Assembly (NCBI GenBank): GCA_021204175.1
Contig: JAJPZT010000054.1
Span: 1 to 64,000 of the forward strand
Direction of reading: 5' to 3'
Length of the DNA: 64,000 nucleotides
From: Clostridiales bacterium
GTDB taxonomy: Bacteria; Bacillota; Clostridia; Lachnospirales; CAG-274
The notes beneath the pieces were generated by a model, which saw only the letters and a list, made by a program, of their open reading frames with translations, did not search any database and was not told the origin of the DNA. Positions 1 through 8,935 of this stretch are shown here, piece after piece. Numbering within the stretch: position 1 is the first letter of the stretch; each line of letters opens with the position of its first letter. Position numbers and translations under genes: made by a program.

Positions 1-20
1 TTGTTTTTCTCATAGCTATA

Positions 21-734
21 TTATACCATAATCTGAGCCATTTGTCCACACCCCTGTGCGGAAAGGTCTGACGCAGTTATAACATCAATAAGCTTCAGAC
101 AGCTTTTATAGTTTTCGGAATCTCGCTTGCCGAGACAGACCATAACAATATCCAAAAGATCATAGTCCTTAAAGTCAAACTTTGCTTCGCCAATAATATT
201 CTGCTCCTTCAGCGAAAACCTTGTTATTGTATTTTGCTTATTCTTCGGTGCGTCCCAGCAAATCCAAATACTAACAACCTTTTTAATATTTCCATACTCG
301 GAATTAGAAAATTCTTTATTATACTGGTCGGAAATAAGTCATGAACAATAGTAAACGGCACGCTTTAACAGCGGATACTTTGTGTTAAACTTATTCTGGG
401 CTTCAATATTTATTATAAGCTTTACTGTTCCCAAAAGCGACGGCACATAGGCATAGAAAAGAATGTCATATCTAACTACAGTGTCATCCCTGTCCATACC
501 TGTTATAACTTCCTTATCATTTCTGTGAACAGCTTCGACAGATACTTCCGGCTCACCCTCAATATACTTTTCGGCAATATCATATTGATCATATTCCTTA
601 AACTCTTCCAAACAGTCCTTTAAGATATTGGCTAAAAATATTTTTATAGAAAGTGTCTTTTTTAACTGCTCGTCATATTTTTTATTTAATTCGTTAGTAT
701 AAGCGTTTTTAGCCGCTTCGGTCAGTGTTTCCAT
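21..734 (-). pseudogene. PD-(D/E)XK nuclease family transposase remnant
   Basis: The frame opens with ATG at 734 and encodes a clostridial PD-(D/E)XK-type transposase N-terminus. Its nuclease core is visible as YDILFYAY followed by INIEAQNK (the E-x-Q/K element). An in-frame TGA at 339-341 interrupts it inside YYCS-stop-LIS; related proteins carry Arg there, so a single CGA-to-TGA change explains it. Beyond the stop the same frame continues sensibly (SIWICWDAP, KDYDLLDIVMVCLG) to TAA at 21-23, about 237 codons in all. Full members of this family are usually near 300 residues, so the C-terminus also appears shortened. No inverted repeats were recognised around it. The ribosome binding site is weak. 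Best read as a dead copy of a mobile-element-related gene. Confidence 0.75.
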
Positions 735-820
735 AATTGTTTGCCCTTATAATCTCTCGGTAATACCTTCCTTACAATTATATTTTATTACATTCACAAA
801 ACACTGTCAAGAGAAACAAA

Positions 821-853
821 TTAAAAAAGAGCTGCCGAAAACCGACAGCCCTC
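821..853 (-). terminator. Rho-independent terminator after fba
   Basis: Read on the minus strand, AGGGCTGTCG and CGGCAGCTCT form a 10-bp stem (two G-T pairs) around a GTTTT loop, followed at once by a T6 run. It lies 22 nt past the aldolase stop codon. Confidence 0.85.
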
Positions 854-875
854 TTATTAGTTTAAGCTTTATTAA

Positions 876-1823
876 TTATTTCATAGAATCGGCTGAACCT
901 AAAACGTCGCTGATCTTATTAACAACAAGCTCTTCGATCATGTCTCTTGCGAGTCCGCAGTATCCTCTGGGGTCGAACTGTTCGGGGTTCTCTGAGAAGA
1001 ACTTTCTGATAGCAGCCGTCATAGCAAGACGGATGTCAGTATCCATATTGATCTTACATACAGCCATAGAAGCAGCCTTTCTGAGCATATCGGCAGGGAT
1101 GCCTGCAGCGCCCTTAAGGTTTCCGCCGTACTTGTTGCAAAGCTCGATAACAGCGGGGTCAACTGAAGATGCGCCATGAAGAACGATAGGATAGTTCTTG
1201 TAGCCTGCAGCTTCAAGGTTAGCTGTAATCTGTTCAAGTCTGTCAAAAGCTAACTTAGGCTCACCCTTAAACTTATAAGCGCCGTGGCTTGTACCGATAG
1301 CGATAGCAAGTGAATCAACGCCTGTCTGCTTAACGAAATCAAGAGCTTCGTCGGGGTCTGTATAGATAGCGTCCTTTGAATCAACCTTAACGTCATCCTC
1401 AACGCCTGCAAGCTTACCTAACTCAGCTTCTACAACAACGCCGTGAGCGTGAGCATATTCAACAACTTCCTTAGTCTTTGCTACGTTTTCGTCATAGTCA
1501 AAGTGGCTGCCGTCGAACATAACAGATGTAAAGCCTGCTTCAACACATTCCTTAACAGTGTCAAGATCAGGACCGTGGTCTAAGTGAAGAGCGATGTCGA
1601 TGCCTGTTTCAGCAACAGCTGCGTCAACCATACCCTTAAGATACTTAGGTGTAGCATACTTAAGAGCACTCTTTGAGCACTGAAGAATACAAGCGGAGTT
1701 CATCTTAGCAGCGCCTCTTGTAACGCCCTGAATAATTTCCATATTGTTGATGTTGAAAGCACCGATAGCATACTTGCCTTCAAAAGCCTTTTTAAACATT
1801 TCGGTAGTAGTAACTAATGCCAT
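876..1823 (-). CDS. fba: Class II fructose-bisphosphate aldolase
   Basis: 315 aa, the usual length for the class II (zinc-dependent) enzyme that cleaves fructose 1,6-bisphosphate into glyceraldehyde 3-phosphate and dihydroxyacetone phosphate in cytosolic glycolysis. Visible signatures are the N-terminal AIGAFNINNMEII, the metal/catalytic LHLDHGPDL, the GTSHGAYKF zinc His, and LHGASSV. The ATG at 1823 follows an AGGAGG with good spacing. It has its own TTGCAA-N17-TATAAT promoter and a strong terminator, so it is probably a single-gene transcript despite lying downstream of xylulokinase in the same direction. A tagatose-bisphosphate aldolase is the main alternative, but sequence style and length favour glycolytic Fba. 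Confidence 0.95.
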   Translation of the reverse strand: MALVTTTEMFKKAFEGKYAIGAFNINNMEIIQGVTRGAAKMNSACILQCSKSALKYATPKYLKGMVDAAVAETGIDIALHLDHGPDLDTVKECVEAGFTSVMFDGSHFDYDENVAKTKEVVEYAHAHGVVVEAELGKLAGVEDDVKVDSKDAIYTDPDEALDFVKQTGVDSLAIAIGTSHGAYKFKGEPKLAFDRLEQITANLEAAGYKNYPIVLHGASSVDPAVIELCNKYGGNLKGAAGIPADMLRKAASMAVCKINMDTDIRLAMTAAIRKFFSENPEQFDPRGYCGLARDMIEELVVNKISDVLGSADSMK

Positions 1824-1860
1824 TTTTAATACCTCCTGTGGTAGAATTTTCTATACTGTT

Positions 1861-1889
1861 ATTATACTCCAAATTTGAAGCCTTTGCAA
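1861..1889 (-). promoter_or_regulatory. Promoter of fba
   Basis: Minus strand: -35 TTGCAA (1884-1889), 17-nt spacer, -10 TATAAT (1861-1866). A small AT-rich dyad, TTTATCA-N5-TGATAAA, lies directly upstream at 1896-1914 and could be an operator, though nothing else supports that. Confidence 0.7.
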
Positions 1890-1964
1890 CAGTTATTTAT
1901 CAATCACTGATAAATTATTTTTTACAAAGCCTGCTTTAAACTTATTATTGTTTTTACAATTATG

Positions 1965-3461
1965 TTATGACAAAGCTTTTTTAATAAGCTTAAAGTTATT
2001 CTTGTTTGCCTTATAAATTTCTCTGAAAACAGGGTAGAGCTTTTCATAAACCGCCGCATTTTCGGAAGGTGTAGTTTCTCTTACAACCTTAACCTTGCCG
2101 CCCTTTGCACTTTCAAAATCAGCGGCGATTCCCGAGCCTACAAGGGCTATAAGAGCCGCACCGTAGGAAGGACCTTCCGACACATTCAAAACCTTCAGTG
2201 GTCTGTTTATAATATCAGAGCAAATCTGTCCCCAAAGAATACTTTTAGCTCCGCCGCCTGTTATAAAAATTTCATCAAGGGCAGTAAACTTTTGAACCTC
2301 TTCGTAAAGGTCTCTTACGGCGTAGCCTACGCCCTCCATAACGGAACGTATAATATTGCCCTTTTCACAGCCGCCCATAATTCCGAAGAAAACTCCTCTT
2401 GCGTCGGGGTCGTTGTGAGGAGATCTTTCACCGAACAAATAAGGAAGGAACACAAGTCCGCCGCTGCCTGCCGGTGCTTTTTCAGCAAGCACATTCAAAT
2501 CATCAAAGGAAAGGTTCTCGAAAAATGTTCTCTTTGTCCAGTTAAGAGCTTCTCCGGCACAGAGCATACAGCCCATAGCATAGCGGCTGTTGGGTGCGGA
2601 ATAGTTAAACAGGTGAACACCCCCTGTTACCTCGGAGTTAATTTCGCCTACATAGCCTATAACAGTGCCGCTGGTGCCTATGCTTATAACTCCCTGACCC
2701 TCTTTAATAACGCCGTTTCCTATAGCGGCGCAGCTGTTGTCAGCTCCGCCTGCCACAACCTTGCAGCCTTCTGCAAGACCGATTTCACTGCAAAGGTCAG
2801 GCTTAACCGTTCCCACAACTCCTGTTGAAGGAATAACCTCGGGCAAAATTTCGGGGCTTACCCCGACTTTTTCGCAAAGCTCATAAGACCACTGACATTT
2901 TTTAACGTCGAAAAGAAGTGTTCCGGCGGCGTCCGAAACATCTGTTTTAACCTCGCCGCAAAGCATATAGTTAATATAGTCCTTAGGCATAACGACCTTG
3001 TTTACCTTGGCGTAGTTTTCGGGCTCGTTTTCCTTAAGCCACAAAATTTTAGGCAGCGTAAAGCCCTCCAAAGCCAAGTTACAGGTCATATCAAGAAGCT
3101 TTTCTTTTCCCCCTGCAAGGTCGAAAATTTCTTTAACCTGGGGCGTTGTTCTTGTATCATTCCACAAAAGAGCCGGTCTTATAACCTCATTATTTTTATC
3201 GAAAAACACTGAAGAGTGCATTTGACCCGAAGTAGCCACCGCTTCAATCTTTCCCTTAGCCTCCGGGTGCTTTTCCAAAAGAGCCTTAAGGCATTTAAGA
3301 GTATTTTCCCACCAAACAACAGGCTTTTGTTCAACTCTTCCCCCCGAAAGAAAATCGGGAGTATAGCTGACGCTTGCGGAGTCAATAATTCCTCCCTCAC
3401 CGTCAACCAAAAGGGTTTTGACACCGCTTGTTCCCAAATCTATTCCTACAACATATTTCAT
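1965..3461 (-). CDS. xylB: Xylulokinase (FGGY carbohydrate kinase)
   Basis: 498 aa, typical of xylulokinase, which phosphorylates D-xylulose with ATP to feed the pentose phosphate pathway. The N-terminal phosphate-binding element GIDLGTSGVKTLLVD, the substrate-side ATSGQMHSSV and LWNDTRTT, the second ATPase-fold element ISIGTSGTVIGY, and GGGAKSILWGQI (adenosine side) are all visible. The ATG follows GGAGG. It is the last gene of a minus-strand run ychF, DUF815 ATPase, small membrane protein, xylB, with only 20 nt between the alternative stop of the preceding gene and this start. No xylose isomerase or transporter is next to it, so its sugar is inferred from family only. Confidence 0.9.
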   Translation of the reverse strand: MKYVVGIDLGTSGVKTLLVDGEGGIIDSASVSYTPDFLSGGRVEQKPVVWWENTLKCLKALLEKHPEAKGKIEAVATSGQMHSSVFFDKNNEVIRPALLWNDTRTTPQVKEIFDLAGGKEKLLDMTCNLALEGFTLPKILWLKENEPENYAKVNKVVMPKDYINYMLCGEVKTDVSDAAGTLLFDVKKCQWSYELCEKVGVSPEILPEVIPSTGVVGTVKPDLCSEIGLAEGCKVVAGGADNSCAAIGNGVIKEGQGVISIGTSGTVIGYVGEINSEVTGGVHLFNYSAPNSRYAMGCMLCAGEALNWTKRTFFENLSFDDLNVLAEKAPAGSGGLVFLPYLFGERSPHNDPDARGVFFGIMGGCEKGNIIRSVMEGVGYAVRDLYEEVQKFTALDEIFITGGGAKSILWGQICSDIINRPLKVLNVSEGPSYGAALIALVGSGIAADFESAKGGKVKVVRETTPSENAAVYEKLYPVFREIYKANKNNFKLIKKALS

Positions 3462-3516
3462 AAAAAACCTCCGTAAATTCTTTATTCACCGGCTGTACAG
3501 TTTTCGTCCGCAGGGG

Positions 3517-3900
3517 TTAAATCCACAATAAGCCCCAGCTCTTGGGCAATAACGCTTTTAGGCGTAACCACACAGACCATATTGTCATAGTTTCTGCCCA
3601 CAAAACATCCCGTAAAGCTTTTTTGTCGGAAAGGGTTATTTTAACAGCCATTCCCCTTTTAAAGGTTGTTCCGTGATATTCAACTACCTCTATGGGAAAC
3701 AGCCTTCGGCATTTTTCCATAACGTTTTTCATCTGCGCCGCTCCGGTTAAAATAATGCTGGCTTCCTTAGCTACCCGTCTAATAAACAGAAAGCTCATAG
3801 TAAGCATAGTAAGCATAGCAGACAAAACCGCAGCCAAAATTACACTGCCGAAATCTACAACAAATTTTAAGCTGCCTATATAAAATTCATAACCTTCCAT
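3517..3900 (-). CDS. Small one-TM protein, C-terminus frameshifted
   Basis: I choose ATG 3900 (protein starts MEGYEFYIGS), because GGAGGA sits just upstream inside the last codons of the DUF815 gene and only 4 nt separate the two. An N-terminal hydrophobic segment (about residues 15-35, VILAAVLSAMLTMLTMSFLF) suggests one membrane helix with a cytosolic tail. After residue ~93 the annotated frame becomes Trp/Leu-rich and unlike protein. In the -1 frame from the A6 tract at 3619-3624, a protein-like tail appears (GCFVGRNYDNMVCVV, then VIAQELGLIVDL) and ends at TAA 3482-3484. One additional A, or -1 slippage, would give about 138 aa. Family not recognised. Confidence 0.6.
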   Translation of the reverse strand: MEGYEFYIGSLKFVVDFGSVILAAVLSAMLTMLTMSFLFIRRVAKEASIILTGAAQMKNVMEKCRRLFPIEVVEYHGTTFKRGMAVKITLSDKKALRDVLWAETMTIWSVWLRLKALLPKSWGLLWI

Positions 3901-3904
3901 AAAA

Positions 3905-5020
3905 TTATCCTCCGCACAGCTTGCTTTCGACAAAATGCCTTGCGGCACGTCCGCTTCTTCCGCCGAAGCCCAGCTCATAGGCGTTTGCTTCCTTCAAAAA
4001 TTCCTCTGTAGCTTCAATTCCCTTTTCAGCCGCAATGCCCTTTACTATTTCCGCATATTCCTTAGGTGTGGGACGTAAGAACGAAAGCTTAAGCCCGAAC
4101 CTGTCCGAAAGAGAAACCTTTTCGTTAAGCTGATCCTGAGTATGTATTTCGCCCTTTTGAGACATATCCCCTCTGTCGTCCCACTTTTCCGCAATTAAGT
4201 GTCTGCGGTTTGATGTGGCGTAGAATATAACGTTTGAGGGCTTTGCTTCAGCACTTCCCTCCAAAACACTCTTCAAGTATTTGTAAGATGTTTCCTCCGC
4301 TTCAAAAGACAAGTCGTCTATAAACACAATAAACTTAAAGCCTCTTTCCGAAAGCTTGGGCATAATCTCCGGCATATAGTGAAGCCTGTCCTTAGACACC
4401 TCTATAAGCCTGAGCCCGTCCTTCCAATACATATTAACAAGAGCTTTAACAGAGGAAGACTTACCCGTACCTCTTGCCCCTGTTAAAAGAGCGTTGGCTG
4501 AGGGCTTTCCCTTCATAAAGGCAAGTGTGTTTTCCTTAAGGGTTTCAATCTGATATTTATAACAGAAAAGGCTCTTAAGCTCAATGGGGTCAAAATGCCC
4601 AACAGGCACAACATTGCCCTTAATGTCAAGCTTAAACCCTCTGTAAAGAGCAAGCTCTCCGCAGCCCCTCTTTTCGTAAAATTTACAGAGCTTTTCCGTC
4701 AGCTCCTCAGCGTCAGAAAAGCTGAGTTTATCAAAAATATCGCTTTCGCAGGGCTTAAGAGGTTCATATTTATAAAAAATTTTATCGCACTGAAACAGCT
4801 CATATTCATCTAAAATTTCTTTAATGTCCCGGCTTGCAAGTTTAAAAAGACTTGACTCCTTTTTCATAAGCCCTTTTTCACAGCTTAAAGAAAATATGTT
4901 TTCGTCTCTTATAAGAGAAAAAATAACATATTTTAAAACAACATTACCCCCGAAGCCGTATTTTTCCGCAAAAGCGGCAAAGTCGGCTTTTTCAAGATCT
5001 ATCGGTTTAAAAACATACAT
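3905..5020 (-). CDS. DUF815-family AAA+ ATPase
   Basis: About 371 aa from the ATG at 5020 (MYVFKPIDLE), preferred over an upstream TTG because GGAAG lies at proper spacing. The P-loop NALLTGARGTGKSS and Walker B FIVFIDDLSF are present. YATSNRRHLIAEKW and the arginine-rich SDRFGLKLSF, both typical of DUF815, follow. The family is widespread in Firmicutes, is cytosolic, and has no settled function; partners may be remodelled proteins. The C-terminal helical lid includes GGRSGRAARHFV. It lies 14-30 nt downstream of ychF and 4 nt upstream of the small membrane protein, so it is almost certainly co-transcribed with them. Confidence 0.88.
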   Translation of the reverse strand: MYVFKPIDLEKADFAAFAEKYGFGGNVVLKYVIFSLIRDENIFSLSCEKGLMKKESSLFKLASRDIKEILDEYELFQCDKIFYKYEPLKPCESDIFDKLSFSDAEELTEKLCKFYEKRGCGELALYRGFKLDIKGNVVPVGHFDPIELKSLFCYKYQIETLKENTLAFMKGKPSANALLTGARGTGKSSSVKALVNMYWKDGLRLIEVSKDRLHYMPEIMPKLSERGFKFIVFIDDLSFEAEETSYKYLKSVLEGSAEAKPSNVIFYATSNRRHLIAEKWDDRGDMSQKGEIHTQDQLNEKVSLSDRFGLKLSFLRPTPKEYAEIVKGIAAEKGIEATEEFLKEANAYELGFGGRSGRAARHFVESKLCGG

Positions 5021-5049
5021 AATCAGCACTTCCAAACTATAATTTTTAA

Positions 5050-6144
5050 TTACACATTAAATCTGAATAAAACTACGTCTCCGTCTTTAAAGACATAGTC
5101 CTTGCCTTCACTGCGGTAAACTCCGGCTTCCTTAGCCGCCGCTACAGACCCTAACTTAACAAGGTCGTCATATGTAACAACCTCGGCTCTAATAAAGCCC
5201 TTTTCAAAATCAGAGTGAATTTTGCCTGCTGCCTGAGGCGCCTTTGTGCCTTTGGTAATAGTCCACGCGCGGCACTCCTTTTCACCGGCTGTCAAGTAGC
5301 TTATAAGCCCCAAAAGGTCATAGCTTGCGGAAATGAGCCTGTCAAGACCGCTTTCCTTAAGACCCAGCTCCTCTAAAAATTCAGCCTTTTCCTCCGGGTC
5401 AAGCCCGGCAATTTCCTCTTCTATTTTTGCGCAGATAACAAAAACTCCGTCTCCGTTTTCCGCGGCATGCTTTCTTACCGCTTCGGTATATTGGTTTTCA
5501 CCGCCCTCCGTAAGGCAGTCCTCGTCTGCATTTGCGGCATAGAGAACGGGCTTAAAGGTCAGAAGATTAAAGCTTTTAACGATTTCCTGTTCCTCTTCAT
5601 CCGAAAGCTCTACTTTCCGGGGTGAAATTCCATCCTTAAGGGCTTTTTCTATTCTCTGAAGAACCTCAACTTCTTTTTTAAGGCTCTTGTCTGACATAGC
5701 CTGTTTAGCGGTTTTCGCCAAGCGTCTTTCCACAATTTCCAAATCCGACAGCATAAGCTCAAGGTCGATTGTTTCAATATCACTTATGGGGTCAACCTTC
5801 GCCGCCACGTGAACGATATTCGAGTCTTCAAAACAGCGCACAACATGAACAACTGCGTCAACCTCTCTTATGTGGGACAAAAACTTGTTGCCTAAGCCCT
5901 CACCTGCGGAAGCCCCTTTAACAAGCCCTGCAATATCCACAAATTCAATAACCGCCGGCGTAATCTTTTTGGTTTTATACATATCGCCCAAAACATCAAG
6001 CCGCTTATCGGGAACGGCTACAACCCCTACATTGGGGTCGATTGTACAAAAGGGGTAGTTAGCCGCTTCGGCTCCCCCTCCTGTCAGGGAATTAAAAAGA
6101 GTGCTTTTTCCTACATTGGGCAGACCTACAATACCTAACTTCAT
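5050..6144 (-). CDS. ychF: Redox-regulated ATPase YchF
   Basis: 364 aa, standard YchF length. This universally conserved Obg-related P-loop protein binds ATP rather than GTP and associates with ribosomes. G1 is [12 protein letters not shown], the switch region carries [19 protein letters not shown], the hydrophobic residues replacing the catalytic Gln of classical GTPases are in place, and the usual NxxE-type G4 position reads NADE. A central coiled-coil insertion (about residues 130-185) and a C-terminal TGS-like domain (from about residue 280, [13 protein letters not shown]) follow. The ATG at 6144 begins [10 protein letters not shown]. It heads the minus-strand run that continues to xylB. 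Confidence 0.95.
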   Translation of the reverse strand: MKLGIVGLPNVGKSTLFNSLTGGGAEAANYPFCTIDPNVGVVAVPDKRLDVLGDMYKTKKITPAVIEFVDIAGLVKGASAGEGLGNKFLSHIREVDAVVHVVRCFEDSNIVHVAAKVDPISDIETIDLELMLSDLEIVERRLAKTAKQAMSDKSLKKEVEVLQRIEKALKDGISPRKVELSDEEEQEIVKSFNLLTFKPVLYAANADEDCLTEGGENQYTEAVRKHAAENGDGVFVICAKIEEEIAGLDPEEKAEFLEELGLKESGLDRLISASYDLLGLISYLTAGEKECRAWTITKGTKAPQAAGKIHSDFEKGFIRAEVVTYDDLVKLGSVAAAKEAGVYRSEGKDYVFKDGDVVLFRFNV

Positions 6145-6192
6145 TTAAGCTCTTTCCTTTCAATGAAAACTTAAAACTTTGCTTTGCAGATA

Positions 6193-6265
6193 CTATAAAA
6201 GTTATTGCACGTCGAAGTACACAATGCTTATTTGCTTTGTCTGTCTATCGACAACACTTTTATAG
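6193..6265. repeat. 73-bp segment with 10-bp inverted ends
   Basis: CTATAAAAGT at 6193-6202 is repeated exactly in inverted orientation as ACTTTTATAG at 6256-6265. The interior has a further imperfect CGTCGA/TCGAC match. It sits between ychF and the 60-aa gene. It may be an old miniature-element footprint or simply RNA structure. Confidence 0.4.
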
Positions 6266-6272
6266 AAAAATA

Positions 6273-6301
6273 TTACGGCATAGCAAAGCTGTATGCCGTA
6301 A
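6273..6301 (-). terminator. Terminator after the 60-aa gene
   Basis: TTACGGCATA and TATGCCGTAA pair perfectly across a 9-nt loop. On the minus strand the stem is followed by TATTTTT. It lies about 20 nt past the stop of the small protein gene. Confidence 0.75.
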
Positions 6302-6321
6302 TGATATAAACTCAGATAAAA

Positions 6322-6504
6322 TCAGGAATTTTTCCCTGCGATAAAGCCCATTAAAAGACCGTTAATGAAAACTGCTCCCACTGCTGCGCAAACCGCAACA
6401 ACTCCCTTTGACTTGTCTTTTTTGGGAATTACCACGCAGTTTCTCTTGGGAGCTTCCTTGGCTTCCTTAGCTTTGTTTCTGTAATGTACTCTTGCACTTG
6501 CCAT
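6322..6504 (-). CDS. Small basic one-TM protein
   Basis: 60 aa. The first ~33 residues are strongly basic (Lys/Arg-rich, ending IPKKDKSKG), followed by one hydrophobic helix (VVAVCAAVGAVFINGLLMGF). This would anchor it in the membrane with the basic part in the cytosol. The start at 6504 has a GGAGGA at ideal spacing and a clear terminator follows, so the gene is real despite its size. Function not recognised. Confidence 0.7.
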   Translation of the reverse strand: MASARVHYRNKAKEAKEAPKRNCVVIPKKDKSKGVVAVCAAVGAVFINGLLMGFIAGKNS

Positions 6505-6685
6505 AATTTTACGTCCTCCTTATAAAAAAATATGGTTTCCTTAACACATATGATACATTGTATTTATTATAACACACATTTCAGCGGTTTAAAAGAGATT
6601 TTAATAAATTTTTTCAAATTTTTATGGAAAAATTTCTCTAAGTAGTTTATACTATATAGAAAGAACAACACAGGAGGTAATATAT

Positions 6686-7222
6686 ATGTATAAAACCCTT
6701 AAAACCGAAAATATTTTTAAAGGCAAAATTTTAGATATAAAAGTAGACACAGTGCTTTTGCCTAACGGCAACACAACAACCCGTGAGGTTGTTATTCACA
6801 ACGACGCCGCGGCTATGGTAGCTGTTGATGACGAGGGCAAAATTCTTTTCGTAACCCAGTACCGCCACGCCATAGGGGCAGATCTTCTTGAAATCCCCGC
6901 AGGCATTCTTGAAGAGGGCGAGGATCCTCATGAGTGCGCTCTTCGTGAGCTTGAAGAGGAAACATCCTACAAGGCAGGGAAAATCCGTCATCTCACCTCA
7001 TTCCACACCTCAGCCGGCTGTTCAAACGAGGTTCTTCACATATACCTTTGCACAGAACTTACAAAGGGCAGCTATAACTATGACGAGGACGAATTTTTGA
7101 CAGACAGCCGTTTAACCCTTGATGAAGCTATGTCAAAAATACTTTCCGGCGAAATCACAGACAGCAAAACCATAATAGGTATTCTTATGTATAACGAGTT
7201 AAAGAACAGAGGAGAACTGTAA
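6686..7222 (+). CDS. NUDIX hydrolase, ADP-ribose pyrophosphatase type
   Basis: 178 aa. The NUDIX box spans roughly residues 75-97: GILEEGEDPHECALR then ELEEET, matching G-x5-E-x7-R-E-U-x-E-E except that the usual Gly near the end is Ser. The surrounding layout (FKGKILDIKVD at the N-terminus, VTQYRH before the box, EVLHIYLCTEL after) is that of ADP-ribose pyrophosphatases, which clear ADP-ribose to AMP and ribose 5-phosphate. The ATG follows AGGAGG. It is the first gene of the plus-strand run to addB; its stop overlaps the prmA start (TAATG). Confidence 0.88.
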   Translation: MYKTLKTENIFKGKILDIKVDTVLLPNGNTTTREVVIHNDAAAMVAVDDEGKILFVTQYRHAIGADLLEIPAGILEEGEDPHECALRELEEETSYKAGKIRHLTSFHTSAGCSNEVLHIYLCTELTKGSYNYDEDEFLTDSRLTLDEAMSKILSGEITDSKTIIGILMYNELKNRGEL

Positions 7223-8193
7223 TGAAATGGAATAAATATGTTATAAGAACAACCTCTGAGGGAACAGAACCCCTCTGCGCCTTGCTTCTGAACTCAGGCA
7301 TAAACGGAATGGAAATCGACGACCCTGCCGAACGCTTGGACTTTTTCAACACCCCCTCTCCCGACTGGGACTACGCCGAGGACGCATTAAAGGAAGCCGA
7401 TGACCCGGACGTAAAGGTTATATTTTATTTAAGCGGCAACCCCTACGGAGCTGAGCTGCTTTTATCCGTAAAAGAGGGGCTTAACCGCTTAAAAGAAAAC
7501 AGCTTTGGGCTTGACTTGGGCTCTCTTGAGCTTGAAAGCGAAACAGGCTTAAACGATGAAGATTGGCTCAATAAGTGGAAGGAATATTATAAGCCCTTCA
7601 CAGTAGGCGAAAAGCTTCTTGTTGTGCCTGCATGGGAAGAAGCCCCCTCAAATGACAGAATAACCCTTAAAATAAACCCCGGAAACGTTTTCGGAACTGG
7701 ACTTCACCAAAGCACACAGCTTTGTTTAGAGGAGCTTGAAAGATATATAAAGCCCGGAATGTATGCGGCGGATTTAGGCTGCGGCAGCGGAATTTTGGGA
7801 ATTTGCGCCCTTCTTTTGGGGGCTGAGGGTGTTTTTGCCGTTGATATAGACAAAAATGCGGAAAAGTCTGTTTATGAAAACGCCGAAATAAACGGCATAG
7901 ACAAAAGCCGTCTGACATTCAAAGCCGGAAACATTGTTACAGACGAAGCCTTAAAGACCGAAATATCACAAAAGGGCTGTCAGGTGGTAGTGGCAAACAT
8001 AGTGGCTGACGTAATTAACGGAATTGCCCCGGATGTATATAAAATTTTGGACAAAGGCGGCATTTTTATTTCCTCCGGCATAATCAAGGACAGGCTTAAC
8101 GAAACCGTTGAGGCAATAGAAAATGCGGGCTTTAAAATTAAGGAAACGGCTACAAAAAATGAATGGAGCAGAATAACTGCCGAAAAAGGGTGA
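7222..8193 (+). CDS. prmA: Ribosomal protein L11 methyltransferase
   Basis: 323 aa. The N-terminal L11-recognition domain is followed by a class I SAM-dependent methyltransferase. Motif I is DLGCGSGILGICALLLGA with an acidic VFAVDID at strand 2. NVFGTGLHQSTQLCLEEL is the family hallmark upstream of it, and VVANIVADVI is the PrmA version of the catalytic loop. It trimethylates ribosomal protein L11. The start overlaps the NUDIX stop by one base and rsmE follows after 4 nt; prmA-rsmE is a common Firmicutes pair. Confidence 0.95.
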   Translation: MKWNKYVIRTTSEGTEPLCALLLNSGINGMEIDDPAERLDFFNTPSPDWDYAEDALKEADDPDVKVIFYLSGNPYGAELLLSVKEGLNRLKENSFGLDLGSLELESETGLNDEDWLNKWKEYYKPFTVGEKLLVVPAWEEAPSNDRITLKINPGNVFGTGLHQSTQLCLEELERYIKPGMYAADLGCGSGILGICALLLGAEGVFAVDIDKNAEKSVYENAEINGIDKSRLTFKAGNIVTDEALKTEISQKGCQVVVANIVADVINGIAPDVYKILDKGGIFISSGIIKDRLNETVEAIENAGFKIKETATKNEWSRITAEKG

Positions 8194-8197
8194 TAAT

Positions 8198-8935
8198 ATG
8201 CCTAAATTTTTTACTCACAAATCTTTAATTACAGACAATACCTTGACAATAACAGGCGAGGAAGCAAGCCACATAGTCAAAACTCTCAGAAAAAAAGAGG
8301 GGGATATAATTTTAGTAGGCGACGGCGAAATGACAGACTACACCTGTGAAATAAAAAAAGCGGACAAAGCCGCCGTTTTATGCCGAATAGTTGAAAAAGC
8401 AGAAAACCAAAACGAGCCCAATTTAAAAATAACTCTTTTTCAGGCTCTCCCCAAGCAGGACAAAATGGAGACGGTTATTCAAAAATGCGTTGAAATAGGC
8501 GTGACGGAATTTGTTCCCATTGACACAAAAAATTCTATGGTTAAAATAAAGTCTAAAGAGGACAAAAAAATTGCAAGGTGGAACAAAATAGCCTTTTCAG
8601 CCGCGAAACAGTGCGGAAGAGGGATAATCCCCGAGGTTATGCCCCTAATGGATTTTAAGGAAGCTGTTCAATTAGCGGAAAAAAGCTTTGACAAAGCCGT
8701 TATACCCTATGAAAATGAAAAAGACTATTCTATAAAAAGCTTTGCATCAGACTTTAAGGGCAAAAGCTTAGGTATTTTTATAGGCTCAGAGGGGGGCTTT
8801 GACCCAAGCGAAATAGCCTTTGCTAAGGAAAGAGGCATAACCCCTTTAACAATGGGCAAAAGAATTTTAAGAACGGAAACCGCAGGTCTTACGGCTTCTA
8901 TAATAATGTTATATGAAGGAGGAGATCTGAGTTGA
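8198..8935 (+). CDS. rsmE: 16S rRNA (uracil(1498)-N3)-methyltransferase
   Basis: 245 aa, SPOUT (trefoil-knot) methyltransferase of the RsmE family, which modifies U1498 of 16S rRNA. An N-terminal PUA-like domain (HIVKTLRKKEGD) precedes the SPOUT core with ALPKQDKMETVIQKCVEIG, then the knot residues GSEGGFDPSEIAFA and MGKRILRTETAGL. The start lies 4 nt after prmA, and the stop TGA overlaps the TTG start of the desulfurase-ThiI gene. Translational coupling is likely. Confidence 0.95.
   Translation: MPKFFTHKSLITDNTLTITGEEASHIVKTLRKKEGDIILVGDGEMTDYTCEIKKADKAAVLCRIVEKAENQNEPNLKITLFQALPKQDKMETVIQKCVEIGVTEFVPIDTKNSMVKIKSKEDKKIARWNKIAFSAAKQCGRGIIPEVMPLMDFKEAVQLAEKSFDKAVIPYENEKDYSIKSFASDFKGKSLGIFIGSEGGFDPSEIAFAKERGITPLTMGKRILRTETAGLTASIIMLYEGGDLS

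Noticed and set aside
2292-2828. 178-codon plus-strand frame
   Set aside because: Antisense shadow of xylB; no ribosome binding site and no recognisable product.
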